Positions 56,979 to 63,784 of a stretch of DNA of 64,000 nt are shown piece after piece. Every line of letters starts with the position of its first letter. Within the stretch, counting starts at the first letter, position 1. Below the pieces are notes generated by a model. It was not told the origin of the DNA. It made no database searches and saw only the letters and a list, made by a program, of their open reading frames with translations. This DNA is from [Mycobacterium] zoologicum (GTDB taxonomy: Bacteria; Actinomycetota; Actinomycetes; Mycobacteriales; Mycobacteriaceae): assembly GCF_020172665.1 (NCBI RefSeq), contig NZ_CP083985.1:2636953-2700952 (forward strand), given 5' to 3'. Made by a program: the position numbers and the translations under genes.

Positions 56979-57165
56979 CCGGTCATGATGTGGGTCCCTG
57001 CGTCGCTCTCGTCGGTCTCTCAAGGCGCTTTGGCTGGTGTGGCACGTCTTTTGGTCCCATCCGAAACACGGCCTGCGCCGCTTCGCGGCTCCGGCCCTGT
57101 TCCGGATGGCCGTTCAGGTGGGGTTGCGTGAGGCGGGTGGGTCGCTTCCTGGAGTGGATGTGGTT
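56979..57165 (+). repeat. structured island-end repeat, copy 2
   Basis: It matches copy 1 (40610-40800) in opposite orientation. The internal inverted repeat is 57059-57071 with 57095-57107. Relative to copy 1, two stem positions have changed on both sides so that pairing is retained (G-C to T-A, T-A to C-G). Confidence 0.75.
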
Positions 57166-57338
57166 CTGGCTGCGGCCCTTGATGGTTGCCGGGCATTGAG
57201 GGAAATGATGATGCCCAACCCCACTCAGAAGTGGCGGGTTCATCCCCGATGTTGGGCTGGACCGCACTGCTCTGCTTCGACTGGCCCCCTTGCGTTCTCG
57301 CGTCGTTGCATCTCGGACAAACAATCTCCGGCAATGCG

Positions 57339-57388
57339 TTGAACACATCTAGATAACTAGGTAGGATGGAACTATCTAGAGCAGTTCC
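57339..57388 (+). promoter_or_regulatory. xis-int promoter with GntR-type operators
   Basis: TTGAAC (57339-57344), 17-bp spacer, TAGGAT (57362-57367). CTAGATAACTAG (57349-57360) sits wholly between -35 and -10, and a second palindrome GGAACT-N9-AGTTCC (57368-57388) encloses a further TATCTAGA just downstream. The layout implies tight repression of the excision-integration operon. Confidence 0.62.
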
Positions 57389-57559
57389 CGAGAGGCTTGA
57401 CCAATGCTTGTACCGAAGGTGCCCCACCAGGAGGTTTTTGCACACCGTGGGTGTGTCCACGACGACCACTGGCCACGTGGGTTAATTCGTTCTGTCACAA
57501 CGCGATACGGAATTCTTTGCCGTACGCAGATAGCTTTCGGCCAGAGCTGAGGAATCGCC

Positions 57560-57784
57560 ATGACAATCCTCGATTCCAACACCGCGGCCACCGTATTTCC
57601 GGAGCTTCTGACGGCCGAGCAGGTCGCGGACTTGCTTGGCGTGTCCACGGCCACCGTCAGCCGCTGGGGCGCGATGCGGGACCAGGGTCAGCAAGTGGGA
57701 CCACCGTGCTACGCACTTTCTGATCGCGTAAGACGTTGGGATGCAGCCGAAGTCCGCACATGGCTACGCCGGGTGCGACGCTGA
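57560..57784 (+). CDS. excisionase-like HTH protein
   Basis: The 74-residue protein has a MerR/excisionase-type winged helix: LLTAEQVADLLGVSTATVSR with a wing and a C-terminal WDAAEVRTWLRRVRR tail. Small proteins of this kind bend DNA and direct the tyrosine integrase to excision. GAGCTGAGGA precedes the ATG. Its stop overlaps the integrase start by one base (TGATG), so the two are coupled. Confidence 0.85.
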   Translation: MTILDSNTAATVFPELLTAEQVADLLGVSTATVSRWGAMRDQGQQVGPPCYALSDRVRRWDAAEVRTWLRRVRR

Positions 57785-58941
57785 TGGCCGGCTCACTACC
57801 CCCCGGAATCCGAAAGCGGACCAACGCCGCCGGCCAAGCCCGCTATCAAGTGCGCTACCTGGTGCGCGACTCCAACTCACCGTCCGGGTGGGTGGAAACC
57901 TCATCGACATTCGCCACGCTGCGAGAAGCTCGGGCATTCAAGGCCGAGCGAGATAGTGAAGTGGCCCTCGGAACCAGACGTTTCGATCCGCGTCTCGGCC
58001 GGGTCCGCCTCTCGGCGATCTGGACGCAATACAGCGCATCCAAACGCCCCGCCGTATCCCCCAAGACATGGAGCGGTTACACCCAGCACTGGGAGCTGCG
58101 CATCGGCCCGCGCTTCGGCCATGTGCCCGTCGATGAGATCAGCCGCAGGGATATCCAGGTCTTCGTCGACACCCTGACTGTCGGCCCCTGGGCCAAGATG
58201 TCCACGGTGCGGCTGCTGCGGTCGATACTCGACATGGCGCGCGAGGAGGGCCGGATTCACAGCAACCCGGCACAGGGCGTATCAGCGGGACGGTTACCGG
58301 TACGGGAACGCCACCGCTACCTCACCACCGCCGAAGTTGCGACCCTGGCCGCGGCATGCGGTGACCAAGGCGATGTCGTCACGGTCCTGGCCTACACCGG
58401 ACTGCGGTGGTCTGAGCTGGTGGGCTTGCGGGTGGGCGACATCGACTTGGCGGCACGCAGGCTCTACGTGCGCCAAGCCGCACCCGAGGTCGAAGGGCAC
58501 ATCATCGTCGGCCCACCGAAAACCCGGGCGGCCGTGCGGACCATCCCGCTCCCCCAGGTCGTCGTCGAACTGCTCAAGGCGCGCATCGCCGGCCGTGAGC
58601 CCGCCGAGCAAGCCATCACCTCGCCGAACGGCGGCTTCCTGCGATCCAACAACTGGCGCCGCCACACCCACTGGACCCGCGCTCTGCAAACGACACACCT
58701 CGCGCCGTTGACAATCCACGAGCTACGCCACACCTATGCGAGCTTGGCCCGGGCCTCGGGCGCCGATCTGCGCTACGTCCAGAAGACCATGGGCCATTCG
58801 ACACCCACCGTCACCGCCAACATCTACAGCGATCTCTACTCGGACGAACTCGACCAGGTGGCAGTCAACCTCGACCGGCTCCACGCGTCGGACGGGACCA
58901 AGGCGGACCGACAGGAACCTGGCATGCCGAATCAGCCGTAG
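57784..58941 (+). CDS. tyrosine-type integrase
   Basis: The 385-residue recombinase has an N-terminal arm-binding region (RYQVRYLVRDSNSPSGW), a core-binding SAM-like domain (about 70-165), and a catalytic domain. Its catalytic residues are Arg208 (TGLRWSEL), His312 and Arg315 (HELRH), His338 (MGHSTP) and Tyr348 (NIYSD). All are present, so it should be active. ATG 57784 is chosen for overlap with xis and position before the arm-binding region. It lies 290 bp from the intact tRNA-Val, its presumed target. It is related to actinobacterial phage and ICE integrases. Confidence 0.94.
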   Translation: MAGSLPPGIRKRTNAAGQARYQVRYLVRDSNSPSGWVETSSTFATLREARAFKAERDSEVALGTRRFDPRLGRVRLSAIWTQYSASKRPAVSPKTWSGYTQHWELRIGPRFGHVPVDEISRRDIQVFVDTLTVGPWAKMSTVRLLRSILDMAREEGRIHSNPAQGVSAGRLPVRERHRYLTTAEVATLAAACGDQGDVVTVLAYTGLRWSELVGLRVGDIDLAARRLYVRQAAPEVEGHIIVGPPKTRAAVRTIPLPQVVVELLKARIAGREPAEQAITSPNGGFLRSNNWRRHTHWTRALQTTHLAPLTIHELRHTYASLARASGADLRYVQKTMGHSTPTVTANIYSDLYSDELDQVAVNLDRLHASDGTKADRQEPGMPNQP

Positions 58942-59157
58942 AGTTTCGTCGTCGCCGTCTGTGCACCTCAACACCGACCGGCTACGGCCTGCGGTCCAGC
59001 AGTAGCGTGAGGGCCCCGCGCCCGGCGGAGAATATCGACGTTCAGCTTCCAGCGGTTCGCGAGGTGACCTGTCGCCGTCCCACGATATCCGCGATAGTAG
59101 AGCGTGTGCCCACTCATCCGATAAGCCGACAACGGGCCCGGCGCCAGTCAGAAGCAG

Positions 59158-59181
59158 GCGAACGGACAGAAACCGGACACG
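59158..59181 (+). promoter_or_regulatory. candidate integrase arm-type site, right
   Basis: Second copy of the 24-bp sequence at 40486-40509, with two mismatches. It lies 47 bp from the right att copy in a stretch (58942-59228) that otherwise shows no gene or repeat. Confidence 0.4.
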
Positions 59182-59228
59182 CCGCATCAGCGAAAGTGTG
59201 ACATCACCGCGTCCGTGCAGATCAAACC

Positions 59229-59277
59229 TTGTGGTCCCGGCTGGGATCGAACCAGCGACCTTCCGCGTGTGAGGCGG
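59229..59277. repeat. right attachment-site copy within tRNA-Val
   Basis: These 49 bases are identical to 40351-40399 and form the 3' part of the tRNA-Val(CAC) gene at 59232-59303. Confidence 0.92.
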
Positions 59278-59303
59278 ACGCTCTCCCCCTGAGCTACGAG
59301 ACC
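59232..59303 (-). tRNA. tRNA-Val(CAC)
   Basis: On the minus strand the gene runs GGTCTCGTAGCTCAGG... with D arm AGCTC-GGGGG-GAGC, anticodon loop CTCACAC (anticodon CAC, reading GUG), T arm GGTTCGATCC and acceptor closing GGGACC. CCA is not encoded. Its 3' half is the island attachment site, and the integrated element restores it fully. Confidence 0.95.
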
Positions 59304-59462
59304 GGATGAACGAGGTCGAAGACTAGCACGCCCGAAGCCCGGAGCCTCAACGCGCAGGCCGAATTCCGATCGACTCGCCGATCTGACGGGCCAAGTTGTG
59401 TTGCCTCACATCAGTGGACTAATGTTCTGCTTCGCGACGGGCGACGATCTCGCCCGTGGCAC

Positions 59463-59535
59463 GCGGATGTAGCGCAGTTGGTAGCGCATCACCTTGCCAA
59501 GGTGAGGGTCGCGGGTTCGAATCCCGTCATCCGCT
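59463..59535 (+). tRNA. tRNA-Gly(GCC)
   Basis: GCGGATG pairs with CATCCGC. The anticodon loop is TTGCCAA (GCC) and the T arm is GGGTTCGAATCCC. CCA is not encoded. Confidence 0.95.
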
Positions 59536-59566
59536 CGAGGGTGTCAAGTGGTTTCAACCCCCTTGC

Positions 59567-59637
59567 GGTGGAGTGGCCGAGTGGTGAGGCAACGGCCTGC
59601 AAAGCCGTGCACACGGGTTCGATTCCCGTCTCCACCT
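59567..59637 (+). tRNA. tRNA-Cys(GCA)
   Basis: GGTGGAG pairs with CTCCACC. The anticodon loop is CTGCAAA (GCA) and the T arm is GGGTTCGATTCCC. It is 31 bp from tRNA-Gly, probably on the same precursor. Confidence 0.95.
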
Positions 59638-59654
59638 CCGTCCCAAGGCTCTAA

Positions 59655-59729
59655 GCGCGGTTAGCTCAGCGGGAGAGCGCTTCCCTGACACGGAAGAGGT
59701 CGCTGGTTCAATCCCAGTACCGCGCACCA
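59655..59729 (+). tRNA. tRNA-Val(GAC)
   Basis: GCGCGGT pairs with ACCGCGC. The anticodon loop is CTGACAC (GAC, reading GUC and GUU), the T arm is GGTTCAATCC, and ACCA is encoded at the 3' end. It lies 17 bp from tRNA-Cys and completes the cluster. Confidence 0.95.
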
Positions 59730-59743
59730 GGTTTCGCATACTG

Positions 59744-59781
59744 AAAACCCCTGCCGTCACCGGGTGACGACAGGGGTTTTT
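59744..59781 (+). terminator. intrinsic terminator of tRNA cluster
   Basis: AAAACCCCTGCCGTCAC and GTGACGACAGGGGTTTTT form a long stem (one mismatch) around CGG, with a T run, 15 bp after tRNA-Val(GAC). Confidence 0.92.
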
Positions 59782-59972
59782 CGCGTTCCGTGCCGGCTCA
59801 GGCCTTCTTGCCCTTCATCAGGCAACATGAAAATAGGCAACATGAAAATCGTCGACGCGCAAGATTCGCGCCCGCTCAAGCCGAGACGGGGTCGAGCCGA
59901 GTCGACGGGCGGCCAGGCAGCACAATTGGGAACCACACGCGCAGCTCCACACTGACGAAAGGCGAGCCTTCC

Positions 59973-60521
59973 ATGAATCGACCGGACGTGACCCTTGCGG
60001 TGTTTGCCATGTTGAGTGTCGCCGTGTCAGCGGGATGCTCCAGCCACGCCGAGACCGCGCCGGCCGCGACCCCCGGCGTTTCCGGACCCGGCACGGGCAC
60101 ACCGGCGGCGACCGGGCACATCGGCGACACCCTGACTCTGACCCGCGCCGACGACAGCCCCATCGCGGTGACCCTGCAAGAGGTCATCAACCCCGCGACA
60201 CCGACTCCCAGCCCCGGCGATCCGGGCGTCACCTACATCGCCACCAAGCTGATGGTCGCGGCGCCGGGAACAGCGGCGATCGAGGGCAACGTGAACATCA
60301 ACGTCTCGATGGTGGCCTCGGACGGCCAGAGCCTCGCACCGGATCTGCGGAACGTCAGCGAATGCGCGAACTTCGACTCCGGGGTGTTCAACCTCCAACC
60401 GGGCCAATCGGCGACCGGATGCGTGGTCTTCGCGCTGCCGCCCAACGTCAGCCCGGCCAAGCTCAAATACCTGCCGTCATCGGGATTCGCCGAGGACTTC
60501 GGGGAATGGAACCTGCCCTGA
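59973..60521 (+). CDS. lipoprotein, DUF4352-like
   Basis: The 182-residue protein has a lipoprotein signal (VFAMLSVAVSAGC, Cys about residue 22) and then a Pro/Thr/Gly-rich linker. The C-terminal immunoglobulin-like domain contains GDTLTLTRADDSPIAVTLQE and TYIATKLMVAAPGTAAIEGN, with a Cys pair (ECANFDSG and ATGCVVF). This resembles the DUF4352/telokin-like lipoproteins of actinobacteria. GAAAGGCGAG precedes the ATG. Its end DFGEWNLP is echoed by the exported protein at 61366-61908 (LAQWNLP), so the two may be distant paralogs. The function is unknown. Confidence 0.82.
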   Translation: MNRPDVTLAVFAMLSVAVSAGCSSHAETAPAATPGVSGPGTGTPAATGHIGDTLTLTRADDSPIAVTLQEVINPATPTPSPGDPGVTYIATKLMVAAPGTAAIEGNVNINVSMVASDGQSLAPDLRNVSECANFDSGVFNLQPGQSATGCVVFALPPNVSPAKLKYLPSSGFAEDFGEWNLP

Positions 60522-60541
60522 GCACAAGAGCGTCAATTTGT

Positions 60542-60578
60542 GGTTGACGGTCCCTTATCGTCAACCTAGGGTTGACGG
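60542..60578 (+). promoter_or_regulatory. promoter with operator repeats of clpC2-like gene
   Basis: TTGACG (60544-60549), 17-bp spacer, TAGGGT (60567-60572), start point about ATG 60580, so the mRNA is probably leaderless. GGTTGACGG occurs at 60542-60550 and 60570-60578, with the inverted CGTCAACC (60560-60567) between them. The repeats overlap -35, spacer and start. Confidence 0.62.
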
Positions 60579-60579
60579 C

Positions 60580-61293
60580 ATGGTCGATCCCACGCCCCTC
60601 ATCCCGTCCGTCCGCCTCGACGACCTGATCAACGCCATCACCGGCGTACACGCCGATCCGCTGGAGCAGTTGACCGACGCGGTGCTGGCCGCCGAGCACC
60701 TCGCCGAGGTCGCCGATCATCTGATCGGACACTTCGTCGACCAGGCTCGCCGATCCGGGGCGTCCTGGACCGACATCGGCAAGTGCATGGGCGTCACCAA
60801 ACAGGCTGCCCAGAAGCGATTCGTCCCACGCGCCGAAGCCGCCGGCGCAGACGAGCAGGGCTTCGCCCGCTTCACGCCACGGGCACGCAGTGCGGTGGTG
60901 GCGGCCCAGAATGCCGCCCACCGGGCCCGCAACGCCGAGATCACCCCCGACCATCTGGTGTTGGGACTGCTCGATGATCCCGGCGCCCTGGCCACCGCAC
61001 TGCTCACCGCCCAGAACGTCGACCCCGCAGCCCTCGCCGCCGGCGTCACCCTGCCTCCCGCCGGGGCCGAGTCCCCCACACTGATTCCGTTCAGCGGCCC
61101 GGCCCGCAAGGCACTGGAGTTGACCTTCCGTACCGCACTTCGCCTGGGCCACAACTACATCGGCACCGAGCACCTGTTGCTCGCACTGTTGGAGTGCGAG
61201 GACGACACCGGGCCGTTGCACCGCGCCGGCGTGGACCGGGACCAAGCCGAGAGCGACCTGGCGCAGGCACTGAAGTCAATCGCCGCGAACTGA
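60580..61293 (+). CDS. ClpC2-like HTH/Clp-N protein
   Basis: The 237-residue protein has an N-terminal HTH-like domain (GASWTDIGKCMGVTKQAAQKRF, about 58-79) followed by two Clp-N repeats (FTPRARSAVVAAQNAAHRAR with HLVLGLL, and FSGPARKALELTFRTALRLG with HLLLALLE). No ATPase domain is present. This is the architecture of mycobacterial ClpC2 (Rv2667), reported to bind cyclomarin-type drugs and to repress its own gene. ATG 60580 is chosen because the promoter predicts a leaderless mRNA there. The three operator repeats at the promoter agree with autoregulation. Confidence 0.87.
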   Translation: MVDPTPLIPSVRLDDLINAITGVHADPLEQLTDAVLAAEHLAEVADHLIGHFVDQARRSGASWTDIGKCMGVTKQAAQKRFVPRAEAAGADEQGFARFTPRARSAVVAAQNAAHRARNAEITPDHLVLGLLDDPGALATALLTAQNVDPAALAAGVTLPPAGAESPTLIPFSGPARKALELTFRTALRLGHNYIGTEHLLLALLECEDDTGPLHRAGVDRDQAESDLAQALKSIAAN

Positions 61294-61365
61294 CCGGCTG
61301 CGCAGAGGCTGCTGCACCGCTGCGGCCGATGTGCCATCATTCCCCAAAAGAAATCGGAGAAGTTC

Positions 61366-61908
61366 ATGATGCACCGCTGGATTCTGGCCCTGGTCACTTC
61401 CATCATCACCGTGGCGGCCGCCCTGAGCGCGCCGGCCACCGGATACGCCACGCCGACCACCAATCCGGAGGCTCCAATCGGGCGCCTCGGCGACACGCTG
61501 CGCATCCAGTACAAGGACGAGGCCTTCGGCCCGATCGTCGCCGACGTGACCGTGCACGACGTGCTGCCCAGCGAGATCCCGCCGGGCTGGGGCCAGAACG
61601 GCTCGCCGCGGTGGCGCAATCAGGGCGGTCCGTGGCGGGCCAACATCACCGTCCACCCCATCTCGGTGCCCAACCCCTACATCATGGCGGCCTCGACCAC
61701 CTTCAACGGCGTCACTCCGGGCGGAGACGCCTACGTGGCCAAGCACACCGACGACCCCACCACCCTGGACGCGCTGCTGACCAACGCGCCGGCGGGCTCC
61801 ACCATCACCGGCGGGGTCTACTGGGATGTCTACCGCGGCCTGGTCACCCACGTCACAATGCTGTCCCGCAACACCGGCCTGCGCCTGGCGCAGTGGAACC
61901 TGCCCTAG
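61366..61908 (+). CDS. exported protein (Rv2668-like)
   Basis: The 180-residue protein has a signal peptide (WILALVTSIITVAAALSAPA) and a beta-rich body with GRLGDTLRIQYKDEAFGP and SVPNPYIMAASTTFN, ending LRLAQWNLP. Sequence and position match the exported protein I recall as Rv2668, of unknown function. AATCGGAGAAG precedes the ATG. It converges with zapE, the two stops overlapping within CTAG (61905-61908). It may belong to the transcript that begins with the clpC2-like gene (72-bp gap). Confidence 0.85.
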   Translation: MMHRWILALVTSIITVAAALSAPATGYATPTTNPEAPIGRLGDTLRIQYKDEAFGPIVADVTVHDVLPSEIPPGWGQNGSPRWRNQGGPWRANITVHPISVPNPYIMAASTTFNGVTPGGDAYVAKHTDDPTTLDALLTNAPAGSTITGGVYWDVYRGLVTHVTMLSRNTGLRLAQWNLP

Positions 61909-62963
61909 CGAAGCCCCGCCCCGGGGCTGCTCAACGCCAGCAGCCGCGAGGTGGCCCGCAGGTACTTCTTGCGGTAGCCGCCGGCCAGCATCTCCGCGCT
62001 GAAGATTGCGTCCAGTTTGGTCCCCGAGGCCACCACCGGAGTGCCCGCGTCGTAGAGCCGATCAGTCAGCGCCACCAGTCGCAGCGCGACGTTCTGGTCA
62101 TCGATCGGGTGCGCCCCGGTCAGGAACACACCGGTGACGCCGTCGATCAGGGTCAGATACCGCGAGGGATGCATGGTCGCCAGGTGCGCGCACAGGGCGT
62201 CGAAGTCGTCCAACGTGGCACCGGGCCGCGCCGCGGCGAGCTGGGCAACCCGCTGGGCCGACGGCGGTTCGGGCGCCGGCGGCAGGTCGCGGTGCCGATA
62301 GTCCGGGCCGTCGACCCGCACCGAGGTGAAAATGCTTGCCAGCGCACTGATCTCACGCAGGAAGTCCTGGACCGCGAACCGCCCCTCGCCCAGTTGATCG
62401 GGCAGGGTGTTGGAGGTGGCCGCAATCGACACCCCACGCGCCACCAGCTCCGACAGCAGCCGTGACACCAACGTGGTGTTGCCCGGGTCGTCGAGTTCGA
62501 ACTCGTCGATGCACACCACGGTGTAGCCGCCGAGCAGCTCGATGCACTCGGTGAATCCGAACACCCCGGCCAGCTGAGTCAGCTCCATGAAGGTGGCGAA
62601 CGCCGTCTGGTGCGCGTCACCGCCGTCGGTGCCCTCGGTGATCCGCCGATAGATCGAGGCCAGCAGGTGGGTCTTGCCGACCCCGAATCCGCCATCGAGG
62701 TAGAGCCCCACACCGGGGAGCACCTCACGTCTGCCGAGCAGCTTGCGCCGACCGGCCCGCCGCGTCAGTGCCTGCCCGCAGAACGCGGTGCACGACGCCA
62801 CGGCCGCCGCCTGGGTGGGCTGCGCCGGGTCGGGCCGGTAGCTGTCGAAGCTGGCGCCGGCAAACGTCGGCGGCGGTGTGAGCTGGGCGATCAACAGCTC
62901 CGGCGACACCGCGGGATGCCGGTCCACCAGGTGGTCGACGGAAGCTACAGCGGGATTGGGCAC
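61905..62963 (-). CDS. ZapE/AFG1-type ATPase
   Basis: The 352-residue AAA-like ATPase has Walker A GLYLDGGFGVGKTHLLAS (about residues 83-100, with GVGKT) and Walker B VVCIDEFELDDPGN. RFAVQDFLREISAL and the C-terminal HFxYR-like RVDGPDYRHRDLPP follow, all typical of ZapE/AFG1/LACE1. In E. coli ZapE helps cell division under stress; it is Rv2670c in position. GTG 62963 is chosen because the longer frame would overlap ribD-like coding sequence and is not conserved. It is divergent from the ribD-like gene (34 bp apart). Confidence 0.88.
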   Translation of the reverse strand: MPNPAVASVDHLVDRHPAVSPELLIAQLTPPPTFAGASFDSYRPDPAQPTQAAAVASCTAFCGQALTRRAGRRKLLGRREVLPGVGLYLDGGFGVGKTHLLASIYRRITEGTDGGDAHQTAFATFMELTQLAGVFGFTECIELLGGYTVVCIDEFELDDPGNTTLVSRLLSELVARGVSIAATSNTLPDQLGEGRFAVQDFLREISALASIFTSVRVDGPDYRHRDLPPAPEPPSAQRVAQLAAARPGATLDDFDALCAHLATMHPSRYLTLIDGVTGVFLTGAHPIDDQNVALRLVALTDRLYDAGTPVVASGTKLDAIFSAEMLAGGYRKKYLRATSRLLALSSPGAGLR

Positions 62964-62997
62964 GCAGGAACTGTAGCCACATGGTGCAATCGAGGGC

Positions 62998-63774
62998 ATG
63001 TCCGACCTGAGTGCCGATCTGGGTTTCATGCGGTTGGGCTCCACGGCCCCCGTCGACGACACCGAGCTCGCCGAGCTCTACGCCTACCCCGAAGAGTCAC
63101 GCCCCTGGGTGCGGGCCAACTTCATCAGCAGCATCGACGGCGGCGCGACCATGTCGGGCACCTCCGGCGGCTTGGCCGGGCCGGGCGACCGCAGCGTGTT
63201 CACCCTGCTGCGGACGCTGGCCGACATCATCGTGGTCGGAGCCGGCACAATCCGAGTCGAGAACTACGGCGGCGCCCACCTCAACGTCACCGAACGTCAG
63301 CGTCGCCGGGACCGCGGCCAGACCGAGGTACCCCGGCTGGCGATCGTCTCCGGTTCCGGGCGCCTGGACCGCGATCTGCGGGTGTTCACCGAAACCGAAC
63401 TGCCGCCACTGATGCTGACCAGCGCGGCCGCCGCCGACGACACGGCGCGGCGGCTCGCCGGACGCGCCGAGGTGCTGGCCTGCTCGGGCGCCGACACCAC
63501 GCGGGTCGACGTGGCCGAGGTATTGAGCGCGCTGGCCCATCGCGGCCAGCATCGGGTGCTCACCGAAGGCGGCCCGAGTCTGCTGGATTCGTTCATCGAA
63601 GCCGACCTTCTCGACGAGCTGTGCCTGACCGTGGCGCCGTACCTGGTCGGGGGTCTGGCCCGACGTATCGCCACGGGTGCCGGCGAACAGAGCACCCCGA
63701 TGCACCGCGCACATCTGCTCAGCGACGAGGCCGGCTACCTCTACAGCCGCTACGTCAAAAGCACGCGCCTATAA
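62998..63774 (+). CDS. RibD C-terminal-type reductase
   Basis: The 258-residue protein is a stand-alone RibD reductase domain, related to dihydrofolate reductase. RPWVRANFISSIDGGATMSG near the N-terminus, ADIIVVGAGTIRVENYG (NADPH loop) and HRVLTEGGPSLLDSFIEADL are all present. In M. tuberculosis the equivalent Rv2671 can reduce dihydrofolate and confer resistance to para-aminosalicylate when overexpressed. It could act in riboflavin or folate metabolism. The deaminase domain of bifunctional RibD is absent. Confidence 0.9.
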   Translation: MSDLSADLGFMRLGSTAPVDDTELAELYAYPEESRPWVRANFISSIDGGATMSGTSGGLAGPGDRSVFTLLRTLADIIVVGAGTIRVENYGGAHLNVTERQRRRDRGQTEVPRLAIVSGSGRLDRDLRVFTETELPPLMLTSAAAADDTARRLAGRAEVLACSGADTTRVDVAEVLSALAHRGQHRVLTEGGPSLLDSFIEADLLDELCLTVAPYLVGGLARRIATGAGEQSTPMHRAHLLSDEAGYLYSRYVKSTRL

Positions 63775-63784
63775 GGTGACTGTC

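Larger units (their letters stand above)
56943..57559. other. gene-free interval between gntR and xis
   Basis: This 617-bp stretch holds copy 2 of the structured repeat (56979-57165), then a stretch with no recognisable feature, then the xis-int promoter (57339-57388) and a 170-nt leader. The leader includes an AGGAGG (57430-57436 region) ahead of a 12-codon frame ending TAA, which may be chance. No larger gene is supported. Confidence 0.55.
40351..59277. mobile_element. genomic island integrated at tRNA-Val(CAC)
   Basis: A 49-bp exact direct repeat bounds this 18.9-kb stretch: 40351-40399 (isolated) and 59229-59277 (3' part of an intact tRNA-Val gene on the minus strand). A tyrosine integrase (57784-58941) and excisionase (57560-57784) lie just inside the intact tRNA. 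This matches tRNA-targeted integration with regeneration of the tRNA by the incoming end. Cargo includes an IetAS-like ATPase/protease pair, PGRS and GjpA-type proteins, an acyl-AMP-ligase/sulfotransferase cassette, and dprA-comM. No phage structural genes, transfer genes or replication genes are present, so it is an island or satellite rather than a full prophage. M. tuberculosis phiRv2 is, as I recall, also associated with tRNA-Val in the equivalent region. Confidence 0.85.

Noticed and set aside
57397..57723. 108-codon frame overlapping the xis gene
   Set aside because: It overlaps the xis gene in another frame and shows no domain; the xis product has a clear HTH and a coupled integrase.
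40351..59277. Full-length prophage interpretation of the island
   Set aside because: No terminase, portal, capsid, tail, lysis or replication genes are present, so only integration functions support a phage link.
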